64,000 bases of DNA from Acinetobacter ihumii (GCF_900625095.1 NZ_LR130760.1:2949989-3013988); one strand, 5' to 3'; numbered from the stretch's first letter, positions 1 through 9,384 are shown. Notes: generated by a model from the letters alone, not told the origin. Translations and numbers: made by a program.

Positions 1-366
1 TATGTTGATAACAGGGTGGATAAACTGCTGATAGAATAATCAAAATGATATCAATTGCTTAAAAAATCCATGAAATTGGCATAAAAATAAATCAATCTGA
101 TTTCTTTTTATGCATTTTAACTTATTTATTTTGCACGTTTTTTAATCTGTGAGAAAAGTCACATTCGCTGTTTAAAAAATAGAAAGTTAATAGAAATAAA
201 GACCTGAAATATGCGGATTATATAGATCAAAATTACCTCATTTTTATCCACATATACTAGCTGTCAGCTTATAAGTGAAAAGTAATTTCACGCTGTATTG
301 AAATGACATGATTCAGATTTGTATCTAATGATAAACTTGGTTATGCTGTATGACAGGTATCATAAG
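1..366. other. AT-rich leader of the copper cluster
   Basis: This stretch is very AT-rich and I see no gene in it. It should contain the promoter for the downstream copper genes, but no convincing palindromic CopR/CueR-type operator was recognised by eye. An in-frame TTG at 319 and an ATG at 328 would extend the next gene upstream, but neither has a ribosome-binding site. Confidence 0.4.
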
Positions 367-840
367 ATGCGTGTATTTCAGAGGATTTTCAGCTTGTATC
401 AACTTCAGCGCAGACGGACGTGGTTTGTGTTGCTCATGGTGTTTATGATGAGCTGGAGTGGTGTGGCTGTTGCTTCTGTTAAAAATATGCATGTAGGCAT
501 GATGCAAAGTATTGTTCAGCCGATACAGCATCTATCAAAAAAATCGCCGTGTGATGATCCCCACATACATGCAAATAAAATGCAGCACGATTTAGCGCAT
601 ACACCGCAAGACAAGATGCATTGTGATCAACAACCGCAATTGCATTCTTCTAACATCTCAGTTTCTTGTCAGGATTGTCATCAGTTACATTGCCAAAATT
701 TAAATAATTATGTTGAGCATGTGATTCCGACCTTACCAGAGCATACTGTGTTTGCTGCAATGGCAACGCCTCCTTCGGATTATAACGTTCAGCATTTTAC
801 AGGTTTCTGGCAGGAAATTTTAAGACCACCCAAAGCTTAA
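367..840 (+). CDS. His/Cys/Met-rich exported protein of the copper cluster
   Basis: This encodes a protein of about 157 residues with a basic N-terminus, one hydrophobic segment ending in a VAVAS-like signal cleavage region, and a mature part rich in His, Met and Cys (for example SCQDCHQLHC). Such composition suggests periplasmic copper binding. It lies 46 bp ahead of copA on the same strand, which supports a role in copper handling. The ATG at 367 is chosen because an AGG lies about 10 nt upstream; a longer reading frame begins at TTG 319 or ATG 328 without a ribosome site. I do not recognise a named family, so the function is inferred from composition and context only. Confidence 0.6.
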   Translation: MRVFQRIFSLYQLQRRRTWFVLLMVFMMSWSGVAVASVKNMHVGMMQSIVQPIQHLSKKSPCDDPHIHANKMQHDLAHTPQDKMHCDQQPQLHSSNISVSCQDCHQLHCQNLNNYVEHVIPTLPEHTVFAAMATPPSDYNVQHFTGFWQEILRPPKA

Positions 841-886
841 TCTCAAAATCAAACTAAATATTACGTTTTAAATTTTGAGGTTAGTG

Positions 887-2764
887 ATGTCTATTTTATT
901 TAGAATTGCTCTTTTTGCAGGACTGTGTCTGGCGATTTCGCCATTCAGTCTGGCTGCGGTCAAAGAATATCATTTGGATATTGCCGAACAAACGGTCAAT
1001 ATCACCGGAAAAGCTGTTCAACGGATTACGGTCAATGGTCAGTTTCCTGCACCAAAACTTGAATTTGAAGAAGGCGACGAAGCCGTTATACATGTGCATA
1101 ACAATTTAAAAAATCAGGATTCTTCGATTCATTGGCATGGTTTGCTCCTCCCCGGGATTATGGATGGTGTTCCTGGCTTTAATGGCTTTCAGGGAATCAA
1201 ACCAAACGGTTCATTTGAATATCGTTTTAAAATCCGCCAAAACGGAACCTATTGGTATCACGCGCATAGTCGTGGACAAGAGCAGGACGGTTTATATGGC
1301 GCATTTATTGTTTATCCAAAACATAAACAAGCACTGATTGTACAGGAACAGACTGAACGCGATTATGTGGTAATGCTGTCAGATTTTCATGAATCATCGA
1401 GTGCTACGCTCATGAAAAATTTAAAGAAATCTGCGGAATATTATCAAAATCAACGTGAAACATTAGGCGATGTTTTTCAGCAGGTGAAACAGCAAGGTCT
1501 GAAAGCCACTTGGCAGGATCGTAAAATGTGGAATCAGATGCGGATGTTGAAAACGGATTTATCTGATGTCACAGGTTATACCTTTCTGGTCAATGGTAAA
1601 ACGCCTGAACAGAACTGGAGTGGTGCATTTAGTTCGGGTGAAAAAGTTCGTTTACGTTTCATTAATGCCTCAGCGATGTCATTTTTTGATGTGCGTATTC
1701 CTAACTTAAAAATGACCGTTGTCAGTGCTGATGGGCAACCTGTCAAACCTGTTACGGTGGATGAGTTTCGGATTGGTACAGCGGAAACGTATGACGTTAT
1801 CGTTGAACCCAAGGCTGCACATTATCAAATACAGGCTGAATCGATTGATCGTAGTGGATTTGCTCTAGCAAGTTTGCAAAATGTGGCGATGCCTGCACCG
1901 CAACAAATCATGACTCCAATCGCGCGACCTCGGGCATTACTGACCATGCAGGATATGGGGCATGGCGATATGTCTGAAAATTCAACGCATGCAGAACATT
2001 CCTCTATGTCGATGGACATGCCGAAGGAGCTGCAACATAGCGTTGAATCTTCTTCATCCATGCCAGACCATATGGATCACCATGTGATGTCATCTGAACA
2101 CATGCATCATGAGGCGATGTCACATCAGCAGATGAGTCCTGAAATGGCACATGGTGACATGAATCATGAGCAGATGATGCAGCATAAAATCTCGAATCCA
2201 TCAACTCAAACTGAATCAGCAAAAACAGTGCAAGGTTGGGCGAATGCTTCCACGCCAGTAGGTTCGAAAGCCTTGCAATATCAGGATTTACAATCCTTGA
2301 CTCCGCAGCCAGATACTCGTCAGCCCACTAGAGAATTAGTGATTCGTTTAGGCGGCAATATGGAGCGTTATATCTGGACCATGAACGGCCAAAAATATAA
2401 CGAAGCGAAACCTTTAGTGGTCAAATATGGAGAGCGTATTCGTCTGAAATTTATCAATGACAGCATGATGGCGCATCCGATGCATTTGCATGGCATGTTT
2501 GTGCAATTGGAAAATGGTCAGTCCTTACAGAATCTTCCCAATAAACATACGCTGATTGTACCGCCCGGTAAAACCGTGACTGCACTTTTGACCGCAGATG
2601 AATTAGGTGAATGGGCAATCCATTGTCATCTGTTGTATCACATGTCCGCAGGGATGATGAATAAACTGATTGTGGCTAAAGTTAATGACGATGGCTTACC
2701 GCCAGTTTCATCTGAGCAGCAGAACATTCAACCTGTTCAAGGAGGTCAACATGCGCAGCACTAA
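887..2764 (+). CDS. copA: Copper-resistance multicopper oxidase CopA
   Basis: This is a periplasmic multicopper oxidase of the CopA/PcoA type, thought to oxidise Cu(I) to the less toxic Cu(II). The first 24 or so residues form a Sec-like signal peptide. Copper-ligand motifs are HWHG (residues 82-85), YHAHSRG (around 124-130), HPMHLHG and HCHLLYHM near the C-terminus, giving the T1 and T2/T3 sites. A Met/His-rich insert of roughly 90 residues (with repeats such as HGDM, MDHH, MSHQQM) sits between domains 2 and 3 and probably gathers copper. The start at 887 is preferred over a TTG at 875 because TGAGG lies 6 nt upstream. The 3' end overlaps copB by 14 bp. Confidence 0.93.
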   Translation: MSILFRIALFAGLCLAISPFSLAAVKEYHLDIAEQTVNITGKAVQRITVNGQFPAPKLEFEEGDEAVIHVHNNLKNQDSSIHWHGLLLPGIMDGVPGFNGFQGIKPNGSFEYRFKIRQNGTYWYHAHSRGQEQDGLYGAFIVYPKHKQALIVQEQTERDYVVMLSDFHESSSATLMKNLKKSAEYYQNQRETLGDVFQQVKQQGLKATWQDRKMWNQMRMLKTDLSDVTGYTFLVNGKTPEQNWSGAFSSGEKVRLRFINASAMSFFDVRIPNLKMTVVSADGQPVKPVTVDEFRIGTAETYDVIVEPKAAHYQIQAESIDRSGFALASLQNVAMPAPQQIMTPIARPRALLTMQDMGHGDMSENSTHAEHSSMSMDMPKELQHSVESSSSMPDHMDHHVMSSEHMHHEAMSHQQMSPEMAHGDMNHEQMMQHKISNPSTQTESAKTVQGWANASTPVGSKALQYQDLQSLTPQPDTRQPTRELVIRLGGNMERYIWTMNGQKYNEAKPLVVKYGERIRLKFINDSMMAHPMHLHGMFVQLENGQSLQNLPNKHTLIVPPGKTVTALLTADELGEWAIHCHLLYHMSAGMMNKLIVAKVNDDGLPPVSSEQQNIQPVQGGQHAQH

Positions 2765-3641
2765 ATTGATGACTTTGTTGATGCTCTCGGGGGGATGGAT
2801 GTTAAGTTCATGGGCTTTTGCTCATGAAGGGCATGAGATGATGATGTCTGATATGTCGATGTCAGATGCTCAAGATCATTCTAAAATGCAAATGTCTGAC
2901 AGCAGCATAGATACAGACATTGCAACTTCAGATAATGAAATCAATTCCACAAATTCTGCTGGTGATCATTCAGATCATGATCATCGCCGTGAACATGGCG
3001 GACAAATTTATCAGGCAACGAAACTGGACAATCAATGGCGATTGGATAAACACGGGCAGGGCGAGTTTAATACTGAACTGGAAACCTGGATTGGCACAGA
3101 TCAAAATAAACTTTTCATCAAAGCTCACAGTGAAAAGTCAGAATCTGAGAAAGCTGATTATGCGATTTCGGCATTATATAGCCGAAACATTGCTGATTTT
3201 TGGGATGCTCAAGTCGGCTTGCGTTATCGCAGTGAAGCCTTTGAGGCACATCGTCAGGAAGCGGTGGATGCAGCATTTGGTCTACATGGTTTAGCCCCAT
3301 ATTTCTTTGAAACTGATGCCTATATTTATGTCGGTCAAGATCAACATGTCAGCTTAAGTCTGGAAACTGAGCGCGACATTTTGCTGACGCAAAAGCTCAT
3401 TACTCAACCTTATCTTAAAGCGGATGTTTTAATTCGGGATGAATCTGATAATGCAAAGAAGACAGGCTTAAGCTCTTTGCAAACAGGCGTTCAAACCCGT
3501 TATGAGATCAGCAAAAAAGTAATGCCGTTTATTGATGTCGCCTATCGTTATGAAAAAGGGGATCGTGAAACCAGTCGTCAAGTTGCAACCAGTTCAGAAT
3601 CGGGCTGGCTGTATGGTGCAGGGATTACTTTCAAGTTTTAA
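2751..3641 (+). CDS. copB: Outer-membrane copper-resistance protein CopB
   Basis: The product is about 296 residues, with a signal peptide, then a Met/His/Asp-rich N-terminal segment (MMMSDMSMSD, DHSDHDHRREH) and a C-terminal beta-barrel region ending in Phe (FKF), as expected of an outer-membrane protein. CopB proteins are found with CopA and are believed to bind or limit entry of copper at the outer membrane. The ATG at 2751 follows a perfect GGAGG and lies inside the end of copA, indicating translational coupling. A strong terminator follows, so the transcript likely ends here. Confidence 0.9.
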   Translation: MRSTKLMTLLMLSGGWMLSSWAFAHEGHEMMMSDMSMSDAQDHSKMQMSDSSIDTDIATSDNEINSTNSAGDHSDHDHRREHGGQIYQATKLDNQWRLDKHGQGEFNTELETWIGTDQNKLFIKAHSEKSESEKADYAISALYSRNIADFWDAQVGLRYRSEAFEAHRQEAVDAAFGLHGLAPYFFETDAYIYVGQDQHVSLSLETERDILLTQKLITQPYLKADVLIRDESDNAKKTGLSSLQTGVQTRYEISKKVMPFIDVAYRYEKGDRETSRQVATSSESGWLYGAGITFKF

Positions 3642-3666
3642 TTGATTCGTCAAAATAAAGCTGTAT

Positions 3667-3703
3667 AGAATGTCATCACAATTAACCTGATGACATTCTT
3701 TTT
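3667..3703 (+). terminator. Terminator after copAB
   Basis: A 12-bp perfect stem (AGAATGTCATCA paired with TGATGACATTCT) with a 9-nt loop is followed by four Ts. It lies between copB and the next gene and closes the copper operon. Confidence 0.85.
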
Positions 3704-3723
3704 GCATCTAATCTGGTGCGTCA

Positions 3724-4677
3724 ATGAGCCTAAAACAACAGTACCAACGCTTTTTACTTTCAAATGCTTTTTTTCAATCGCAACGGGAGTTACACACAGA
3801 CGGCAATTTACTTGCAGATGATGAATATGATTTTTCAGAACAAGACAATATTCAGTCGGAATGGGTGAGTTATTACTATATTCCCCAACTGGATATGGCG
3901 CATGAACGTGAATTGCGCAAGGCTTTGGTGCAATGTCATCAGGTCAAATATATTGAGATGGATCATCAAACTCAACATATGGCCATTTTCCATGATGGTG
4001 AAGTAGAGGTATTGACCAGTTTATTAAAGAACAAAGTGAAACAGGCGGATTATCAACAAACGCTATCTAATTTTGTGCCTGTCACCACCACCTTAAAACC
4101 CGTGATCAAAACCACGCAAATCCTGTCGTGGCTATCTTCGATTTATATTATTTTGTGTCTGGTCACTTTGTGTATGGCAATTCTGGCGACCTCGTTTAGT
4201 CTCTTGGCGATGAGTTTGTTGATCCTGATGGATGCCGTGATTTATTTGGTCGCCAATAATGCCATCGTGATTGAGCCTTTGCTTCGAAATAGATTAATTC
4301 AGGCATTGGCGTGGTTTGAACTGGTCGCAGCCACTGCTTTAATGATCGGCATTGTATATGATTATTTTAATGCACAGGTTGCATTGGCGGGATTTGTGCT
4401 GTTGCAAGGATTGGTGATCCTGACAGCGACTATTTTATCGCGTTATTTGATTGCTAAAGACTATATTAAAAATCGACCTTTGCACTGGAGTCATTTAGTG
4501 CGCAATATGGATGTAACAATTGCAATCACGTTGGTGATGGCTGGTGTGCTACTTCAACTCACACAGAACATAAGTATTGATTTGATGATGGCCATGTTGG
4601 TGATATTTTTAATTTTTTTACGAGTGTTTAATATTCTGATTTTAAATAAACTCGCACTGAAACCATCAAAATATTGA
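3724..4677 (+). CDS. Uncharacterised multi-pass membrane protein
   Basis: The protein has 317 residues. The first 125 or so are soluble and acidic, with no motif I recognise. The rest holds about six hydrophobic helices (for example around residues 135-175 and 195-240, and two near the C-terminus). I cannot assign a family. The next gene begins at or just after its stop codon, so the two are probably co-transcribed and may act together at the inner membrane. It is separated from copB by a terminator and need not be linked to copper. Confidence 0.75.
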   Translation: MSLKQQYQRFLLSNAFFQSQRELHTDGNLLADDEYDFSEQDNIQSEWVSYYYIPQLDMAHERELRKALVQCHQVKYIEMDHQTQHMAIFHDGEVEVLTSLLKNKVKQADYQQTLSNFVPVTTTLKPVIKTTQILSWLSSIYIILCLVTLCMAILATSFSLLAMSLLILMDAVIYLVANNAIVIEPLLRNRLIQALAWFELVAATALMIGIVYDYFNAQVALAGFVLLQGLVILTATILSRYLIAKDYIKNRPLHWSHLVRNMDVTIAITLVMAGVLLQLTQNISIDLMMAMLVIFLIFLRVFNILILNKLALKPSKY

Positions 4678-4685
4678 GTACACAA

Positions 4686-5237
4686 ATGCGTAAATGGATG
4701 TACTTTTTATTGATCATCGCGGTCGCGTGGGGCGCTTGGACAACATGGATAAAACCAGCGCCCGATATTCAGACCTTTAGTTCAGATCACAACATTCATA
4801 TTCAACAATTACAGCCTTATGAAGGAACATTCAGGGTTTTGTCACGTGAGGACTATCACGCTGGGAGAGAGGCTCAATTTTCACCGATGGATATTGCGGT
4901 GGGATGGGGCGAAATGGCAAATCCCAGTATTTATAAACAGATTGATATTTCACAAGGCAATCGTTGGTACCATTGGCGTATTGATTCAATTCCTCCAATT
5001 TCATTGAATGATATTTCGACACACAGTGCCAATATGCATCTGGTTCCTGCAACGCCAGAGATTGCCAAACAATTACAGCAGCTAAAAAAAGATGATTTAG
5101 TTTTCCTCAAAGGTGCTTTAATCGAAATTCAGTCAAGCGATGGCTGGCGTTGGCGAAGTTCCTTATCACGTGAGGATACGGGTGCGGGGGCGTGTGAGTT
5201 GATGCGAGTGGATCAAATTATTTGGCGTGAACAATGA
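4686..5237 (+). CDS. Membrane-anchored periplasmic conserved protein
   Basis: This encodes about 183 residues: an N-terminal hydrophobic helix (residues 5-20) followed by a periplasmic domain with conserved-looking stretches (VGWGEM, QGNRWYHWR, SANMHLVPA, SREDTGAGACE). Proteins with this pattern are widespread as conserved hypothetical proteins; I know of no function. A TTG at 4674 overlapping the previous stop codon could add four residues. The ATG at 4686 begins the natural membrane anchor. It probably forms an operon with the gene before it. Confidence 0.72.
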   Translation: MRKWMYFLLIIAVAWGAWTTWIKPAPDIQTFSSDHNIHIQQLQPYEGTFRVLSREDYHAGREAQFSPMDIAVGWGEMANPSIYKQIDISQGNRWYHWRIDSIPPISLNDISTHSANMHLVPATPEIAKQLQQLKKDDLVFLKGALIEIQSSDGWRWRSSLSREDTGAGACELMRVDQIIWREQ

Positions 5238-5291
5238 CGTTTCAAAATCAAAATTGGTCATCCCGATTAAATTGACTATAATCATCGTTTT

Positions 5292-5341
5292 GGAGGAACG
5301 ACCTCCCCCAGATGAGGGAAACAATGTCAGGACGACCTGAC
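5292..5341 (+). promoter_or_regulatory. Guanidine-II (mini-ykkC) riboswitch
   Basis: Two small hairpins lie in tandem. The first has stem GGAGG/CCTCC around AACGA (5292-5306). The second has stem GTCAGG/CCTGAC around the loop ACGA (5326-5341). Paired hairpins with ACGR loops separated by a short linker are the defining form of the guanidine-II riboswitch, which turns on guanidine exporters when guanidinium binds. It sits 10 nt before the Shine-Dalgarno sequence (GGAG, 5352-5355) of a Gdx/SugE gene, the classic target. Control is most likely through access to that ribosome site. Confidence 0.9.
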
Positions 5342-5361
5342 GCCTGATTATGGAGCATAAA

Positions 5362-5682
5362 ATGGCTTGGGCAATCTTAATTTTGGCGGGACTTTTTGAA
5401 GTCATCTGGGCATATTCGATGAAAATGTCAGACGGTTTTACCCGTTTGCTGCCAAGTGTCATTACCATCGTATTTATGGTATTGAGTGTCATATTATTAT
5501 CAATTTCAATGCGGAGCTTGCCGCTTGGTACGGCTTATACAGTCTGGACAGGAATTGGTGCCATTGGTTCTTTTATCGTGGGTATTTTGATTTTGCATGA
5601 ACCTATGGGAGCAATGCGCATGATGGCTGCGATTTTAATCGTCTCAGGTCTCGTGCTCATGAAACTGTCATCACCTACTTAA
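5362..5682 (+). CDS. gdx: Guanidinium exporter Gdx (SugE), SMR family
   Basis: This is a small multidrug-resistance family protein of about 106 residues with four transmembrane helices. The glutamate in GLFEVIWAY (helix 1) is the central proton/substrate carboxylate. The text around it, with KMSDGFTRLLPS and the GTAYTVWTGIGA segment, matches the SugE/Gdx branch rather than EmrE, so guanidinium export in exchange for protons is the expected role. The ATG at 5362 is chosen because GGAG lies 6 nt upstream; another in-frame ATG at 5350 overlaps that ribosome site. A guanidine-II riboswitch precedes the gene. The ogt gene follows after 11 bp. Confidence 0.92.
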   Translation: MAWAILILAGLFEVIWAYSMKMSDGFTRLLPSVITIVFMVLSVILLSISMRSLPLGTAYTVWTGIGAIGSFIVGILILHEPMGAMRMMAAILIVSGLVLMKLSSPT

Positions 5683-5693
5683 GGTTATTTGGT

Positions 5694-6179
5694 ATGCAGT
5701 TATCTTATTGTTATATGGCTTCGCCTGTGGGACAGCTTAAATTAGTGGCGAATGAGCAGGCTTTGGTGGCTATTCTTTGGGACAATGAAAACCCAAAAAG
5801 AGTACGTCTGGCTGAATTAATTGAAGATGTATCCCATCCGATTTTATTGAATACCCAACAGCAATTAATCGAGTATTTTTCAGGTCAGCGCAAGGTATTT
5901 GATATTCTACTTGATTTTGAAGGAACAGATTTTCAGAAACAAGTCTGGAGTGCCTTACTGACGATTCCTTATGGGGAAACTCGCAGTTATAAACAAATTG
6001 CCCAGCAACTTGGTAATGAAAAAGCAGTTCGCGCTGTAGGGGCTGCCAATGGTAAAAATCCGATTTCAATTATCGCACCTTGTCATCGTGTAATTGGAGC
6101 GGGAGGAGCATTGGTAGGGTTTGCAGGCGGTTTAGATAAAAAAGAAATTTTACTGCGTTTGGAATTGAATAATATTTGA
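5694..6179 (+). CDS. ogt: Methylated-DNA-protein-cysteine methyltransferase
   Basis: This 161-residue protein repairs O6-alkylguanine by suicidal transfer of the alkyl group to its own cysteine. The active-site motif PCHRVIG is present, preceded by the helix-turn-helix and arginine-finger region (IPYGETRSYKQIA, VRAVGAANGKNP). Length and layout match Ogt rather than the two-domain Ada. It starts 11 bp after gdx and so may be read from the guanidine-controlled transcript, although no functional link is known. Confidence 0.9.
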   Translation: MQLSYCYMASPVGQLKLVANEQALVAILWDNENPKRVRLAELIEDVSHPILLNTQQQLIEYFSGQRKVFDILLDFEGTDFQKQVWSALLTIPYGETRSYKQIAQQLGNEKAVRAVGAANGKNPISIIAPCHRVIGAGGALVGFAGGLDKKEILLRLELNNI

Positions 6180-6219
6180 ATTAGCTAAACTGTCACCTCT
6201 ATAAAATAAGGATAATGAG

Positions 6220-6857
6220 ATGTTTTTATATATCGTTTTTTTCATTGTTATCATGGGGATTGTTGCTTATCTATCTTCGCCTGCATTTAAAGGGAAAATG
6301 GGTGAGAGTATGGTGATTGATCATGCGAAACGACATTTAGGCGAAGAATATATCATGCTGAATAACTGCACGATTCCCGATGAGCAAAACGGAACAACAC
6401 AAATTGATCATATTTTGATTAGCCCATATGGCGTTTTTATTATAGAAACTAAAAATTATACAGGCTGGATTTTTGGCAGTATTAATCAAAAACAATGGAC
6501 GCAAAAAATCTATAAAAAAGTTATCGTTTTCAAAACCCAATTCATCAGAACTTCAAGCATTTAAAAGTATTGGAGCAAATTCTTGAAGATGTGGTTGCTC
6601 CTGAATATCTACATTCAGTCATTGTATTTACATCACGTAGCGAGTTTAAAACCGTCATGCCTGAACATGTTTGTCGGGGTAAAGATTGGATCACACATGT
6701 GAAAAAATTTAATCAGGAGGTGATTCCAACTATGAAACAAAAACGCATTAAATATCGGATCGAAAAAGAAATATTGGAGCCTTCATGGAAAACCAATCGT
6801 ACACATATTGCTAACTTGCAACAGAAAAATTCAGTGACAACGAATATATCTCAATAA
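6220..6857 (+). pseudogene. NERD-domain protein gene, frameshifted
   Basis: The first frame (to 6564) starts with a membrane helix and contains the NERD (nuclease-related) domain: KGKMGE, a DEQNGTTQIDHILIS stretch and VFIIETKNYTG, where D, E and K resemble a restriction-type nuclease core. It then runs off frame. The rest of the protein (HQNFKHLKVLEQILEDV onward) continues in the next frame to 6857. Adding one A to the six-A run at 6514-6519 would restore KKSYRFQNP and join both parts. The gene is therefore either inactivated by loss of one A or affected by a homopolymer sequencing error. AAGG upstream supports the start at 6220. Confidence 0.8.
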
Positions 6858-6880
6858 ATGGCTACATTTCATAGCCATTT
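6856..6880. terminator. Hairpin between convergent genes
   Basis: A 9-bp stem (AAATGGCTA paired with TAGCCATTT) lies between the NERD gene and the minus-strand adenosine deaminase gene. Its A/T-rich flanks allow it to act in both directions. Confidence 0.5.
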
Positions 6881-6908
6881 ATAAGATACGGTTTGTACGT
6901 TTTAAAAA

Positions 6909-7931
6909 TTATGCGACTTCATGTTGACGAGCCAAAGCCTGATTTTTTAATAATTGCTTTTCCTGTTCAGATAAAAAAGCCACTTTGAGACCATTTTCCT
7001 GCGCAGTTCGGATTTGATCTTCGGTTAAACCTGCTTGTGGTGCTGCAACCTGATATTCATGCTGAATTTCAATGCCTTCTACCGCAGGATCATCGGTATT
7101 GATCGTCGCCAAAATCCCATGTTGTAAAAAGTCCTTGATGGGATGTTTTTCAATTGAACTGACCGTGCTGGTTTGTACATTTGATGTGATGCACGATTCA
7201 ATCCCGATCTGATGCTCAGCTAGATAATCCATCAGCTTTGGATCATGAATAGCTTTGACACCATGCCCGATACGCTCTGCCCCAAGTTCCTGTATGGCTT
7301 GCCAGATACTTTCTGGACCTGCGGCTTCGCCTGCATGAACGGTAATATGCCAGCCTGCATTTCGAGCCTGTTTAAATTGATCCAGAAAAAGCGTTCCGGG
7401 AAATCCCAGTTCATCACCTGCCAAATCCAAAGCTGTGATATGGGTTTTATGGGTGAGTAAGGCATCGAGTTCAGCCTGACAAGCGGCTTGTCCAAAAGTG
7501 CGACTCATAATACCAATCAAATTTGCCTGAATCCCTAAATCACGGCAACCCTGTTGTACGCCGTCAATCACCGCCTCAACCACACCTGCTAAAGGCAGAT
7601 GATGAGTCATGCCCATATAACCCGGAGAAAAACGTAATTCGACATAGTCTAGACCTTGTTGCTTGGCATCCTCAATATTTTCATAGGCGATCCGTTGGCA
7701 TGCCTCCAGACTTGCCAAAACCTTGACACCCCAGTCCAGCTTTGCCAAGAAACTGAGTAAATCGGGTTGATTATCCATGACTTGTACGTGTGGACGTAAC
7801 TCTTCGAGCGTTTGAGCGGGTAGGGCAATATGATATTGCTGTCCCAAATCTAAAATGGTTTGTGCGCGAATATTGCCATCCAGATGTCGATGAATATCGG
7901 TGAGGGGGAGGTTTGTTGAAATCATCGGCAT
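6909..7931 (-). CDS. add: Adenosine deaminase
   Basis: This encodes a 340-residue zinc-dependent (beta/alpha)8 hydrolase that converts adenosine (or deoxyadenosine) to inosine in purine salvage. The zinc ligands and catalytic residues are visible as HRHLDG near the N-terminus (residues about 14-19), HAGEAAGP (catalytic His/Glu region), RIGHG, and NTDDP near the C-terminus. The length equals that of bacterial adenosine deaminases; adenine deaminases of the same superfamily are close relatives, so substrate choice is inferred. The gene stands alone on the minus strand. Confidence 0.88.
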   Translation of the reverse strand: MPMISTNLPLTDIHRHLDGNIRAQTILDLGQQYHIALPAQTLEELRPHVQVMDNQPDLLSFLAKLDWGVKVLASLEACQRIAYENIEDAKQQGLDYVELRFSPGYMGMTHHLPLAGVVEAVIDGVQQGCRDLGIQANLIGIMSRTFGQAACQAELDALLTHKTHITALDLAGDELGFPGTLFLDQFKQARNAGWHITVHAGEAAGPESIWQAIQELGAERIGHGVKAIHDPKLMDYLAEHQIGIESCITSNVQTSTVSSIEKHPIKDFLQHGILATINTDDPAVEGIEIQHEYQVAAPQAGLTEDQIRTAQENGLKVAFLSEQEKQLLKNQALARQHEVA

Positions 7932-8052
7932 TACCTCTCTAGCATTGTTTTATTGTGTTTTTATCTTGGCAGAGATGGATTAAATAAAAAAGTAAGGCGA
8001 TGTTATTTTTTGCTGATAAGTTGAAAAATGACCATTCATGCATGTTCAAAAT

Positions 8053-8085
8053 AAAAATGCCGTGAGCTTAGAATCACGGCATTTT
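8053..8085 (-). terminator. Terminator of the porin gene
   Basis: A perfect stem AAAATGCCGTGA/TCACGGCATTTT with an 8-nt loop gives a T-rich tail when read on the minus strand, directly after the oprB stop codon. Confidence 0.85.
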
Positions 8086-8100
8086 AAATACAGAATAAAT

Positions 8101-9384
8101 TTAGAAAATCACTTTAGTGGTCAAACCAAGTACCAGTGCATTATCCACTTGATCGGTCGCACCCGGTTGAATGACATATTGCACCACAGGGCGTAACATC
8201 AACCACGGTGTGACATAGTGCGAATAGTTCAATTCAATATTGTATTCAGCATCTTCATTAATTAAGGCTTTCTTGTTGTAGATACCATCCCGATAACGAT
8301 CATTGACATGAATGCGATTGACACCTAAGCCTAACATATCAGTGGGATGATCATCTAATAAGCCCAGATAACGAATCCCGATTTGTTGAGTATTATCAAT
8401 TTTATTCACAGTGGTGTCATGGAAGGAAATATTGGTAAATCCGTATAAACCCCGTTTGCCGCCATCCACAGAAGTGAATTGTTGATCTGCGGTAAACCAA
8501 CCTGCATAAGCATGGTCTTTCTGCTCACCTGTAATGACATCTTTGTTTTGGGTTTTATCGGCATTGTTATAAAAAACACCTAGACGATAGCTACCCGGTA
8601 AATGGTTAATCCCTTGTTTAGGTTGATAATGCAGTTCAACAGGGACAGTGACACCATCCATGTGGTCGGATTTTAAATTCCAACCCTGATTCTCTTTGAT
8701 ATTGGTCGGGTTAAACTCAAATACACCTACTTGGGCAGAGAGTTCAGGGGTAAATCGATATTTTACAATTCCCGCCCATTGCGCCACGGGTTCGTTATAC
8801 CAGACATTACCCATCCATTTTCCGTTTTGTGCGGTACAAAACGAGGTACTTTGGAAGTCACATCCCATCGTATTAAAGTATGAACCCATACCGATACGAC
8901 CAACGCGAACACTCCAACCCGTATCTGTAAAAATCTTTTCAATCGAGAGTTGAGTTAAGCGAGAGTCGACATTGCCGCGACCCCAAGTGGCTTGTGTATT
9001 GGCCATTTGTGGCGCACCCGGATACGAAATATTATCAACACTGGTACTTTGACCCTGACGAGCAGTGACAATGGCACGAACTGAAACGCCATTCCAACCC
9101 AACATTTTTTCCAGATCCAGACTACTGCCTAACCAGAGCTGACTTGCGAAGGTTGCACCATCTCGTGGTTTATAGCCACCATCTGCCAGATAGTCGGTAT
9201 CGACATAAAGATTGGCATCAAAATTTACGCCCTGACTGGCGAGCTCTGTCCGTTTTCCATTCCAGTCACCAAACAAATACTTGCTTTGAGGACTGAAAGC
9301 ATCATCCGCATGACTTAAATTAAAACATGTTATTGCTGTCACAAAGCTAGCAAAGCTTATTTGTTTCAGTCCCTGAATTTTCAT
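8101..9384 (-). CDS. oprB: OprB-type carbohydrate-selective porin
   Basis: This is an outer-membrane beta-barrel of about 427 residues. A signal peptide runs from MKIQGLKQ to LSHADDAF. The mature start YLFGDWNGKRTELASQG, with the GDWNG signature, is typical of OprB porins that admit glucose and other sugars. Many amphipathic strands follow and the C-terminus ends in Phe (KVIF). The frame could begin 17 residues earlier at 9435, but the ATG at 9384 gives a proper signal peptide. Substrate is not deducible; the gene has its own terminator and no sugar-catabolic neighbours in this window. Confidence 0.83.
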   Translation of the reverse strand: MKIQGLKQISFASFVTAITCFNLSHADDAFSPQSKYLFGDWNGKRTELASQGVNFDANLYVDTDYLADGGYKPRDGATFASQLWLGSSLDLEKMLGWNGVSVRAIVTARQGQSTSVDNISYPGAPQMANTQATWGRGNVDSRLTQLSIEKIFTDTGWSVRVGRIGMGSYFNTMGCDFQSTSFCTAQNGKWMGNVWYNEPVAQWAGIVKYRFTPELSAQVGVFEFNPTNIKENQGWNLKSDHMDGVTVPVELHYQPKQGINHLPGSYRLGVFYNNADKTQNKDVITGEQKDHAYAGWFTADQQFTSVDGGKRGLYGFTNISFHDTTVNKIDNTQQIGIRYLGLLDDHPTDMLGLGVNRIHVNDRYRDGIYNKKALINEDAEYNIELNYSHYVTPWLMLRPVVQYVIQPGATDQVDNALVLGLTTKVIF

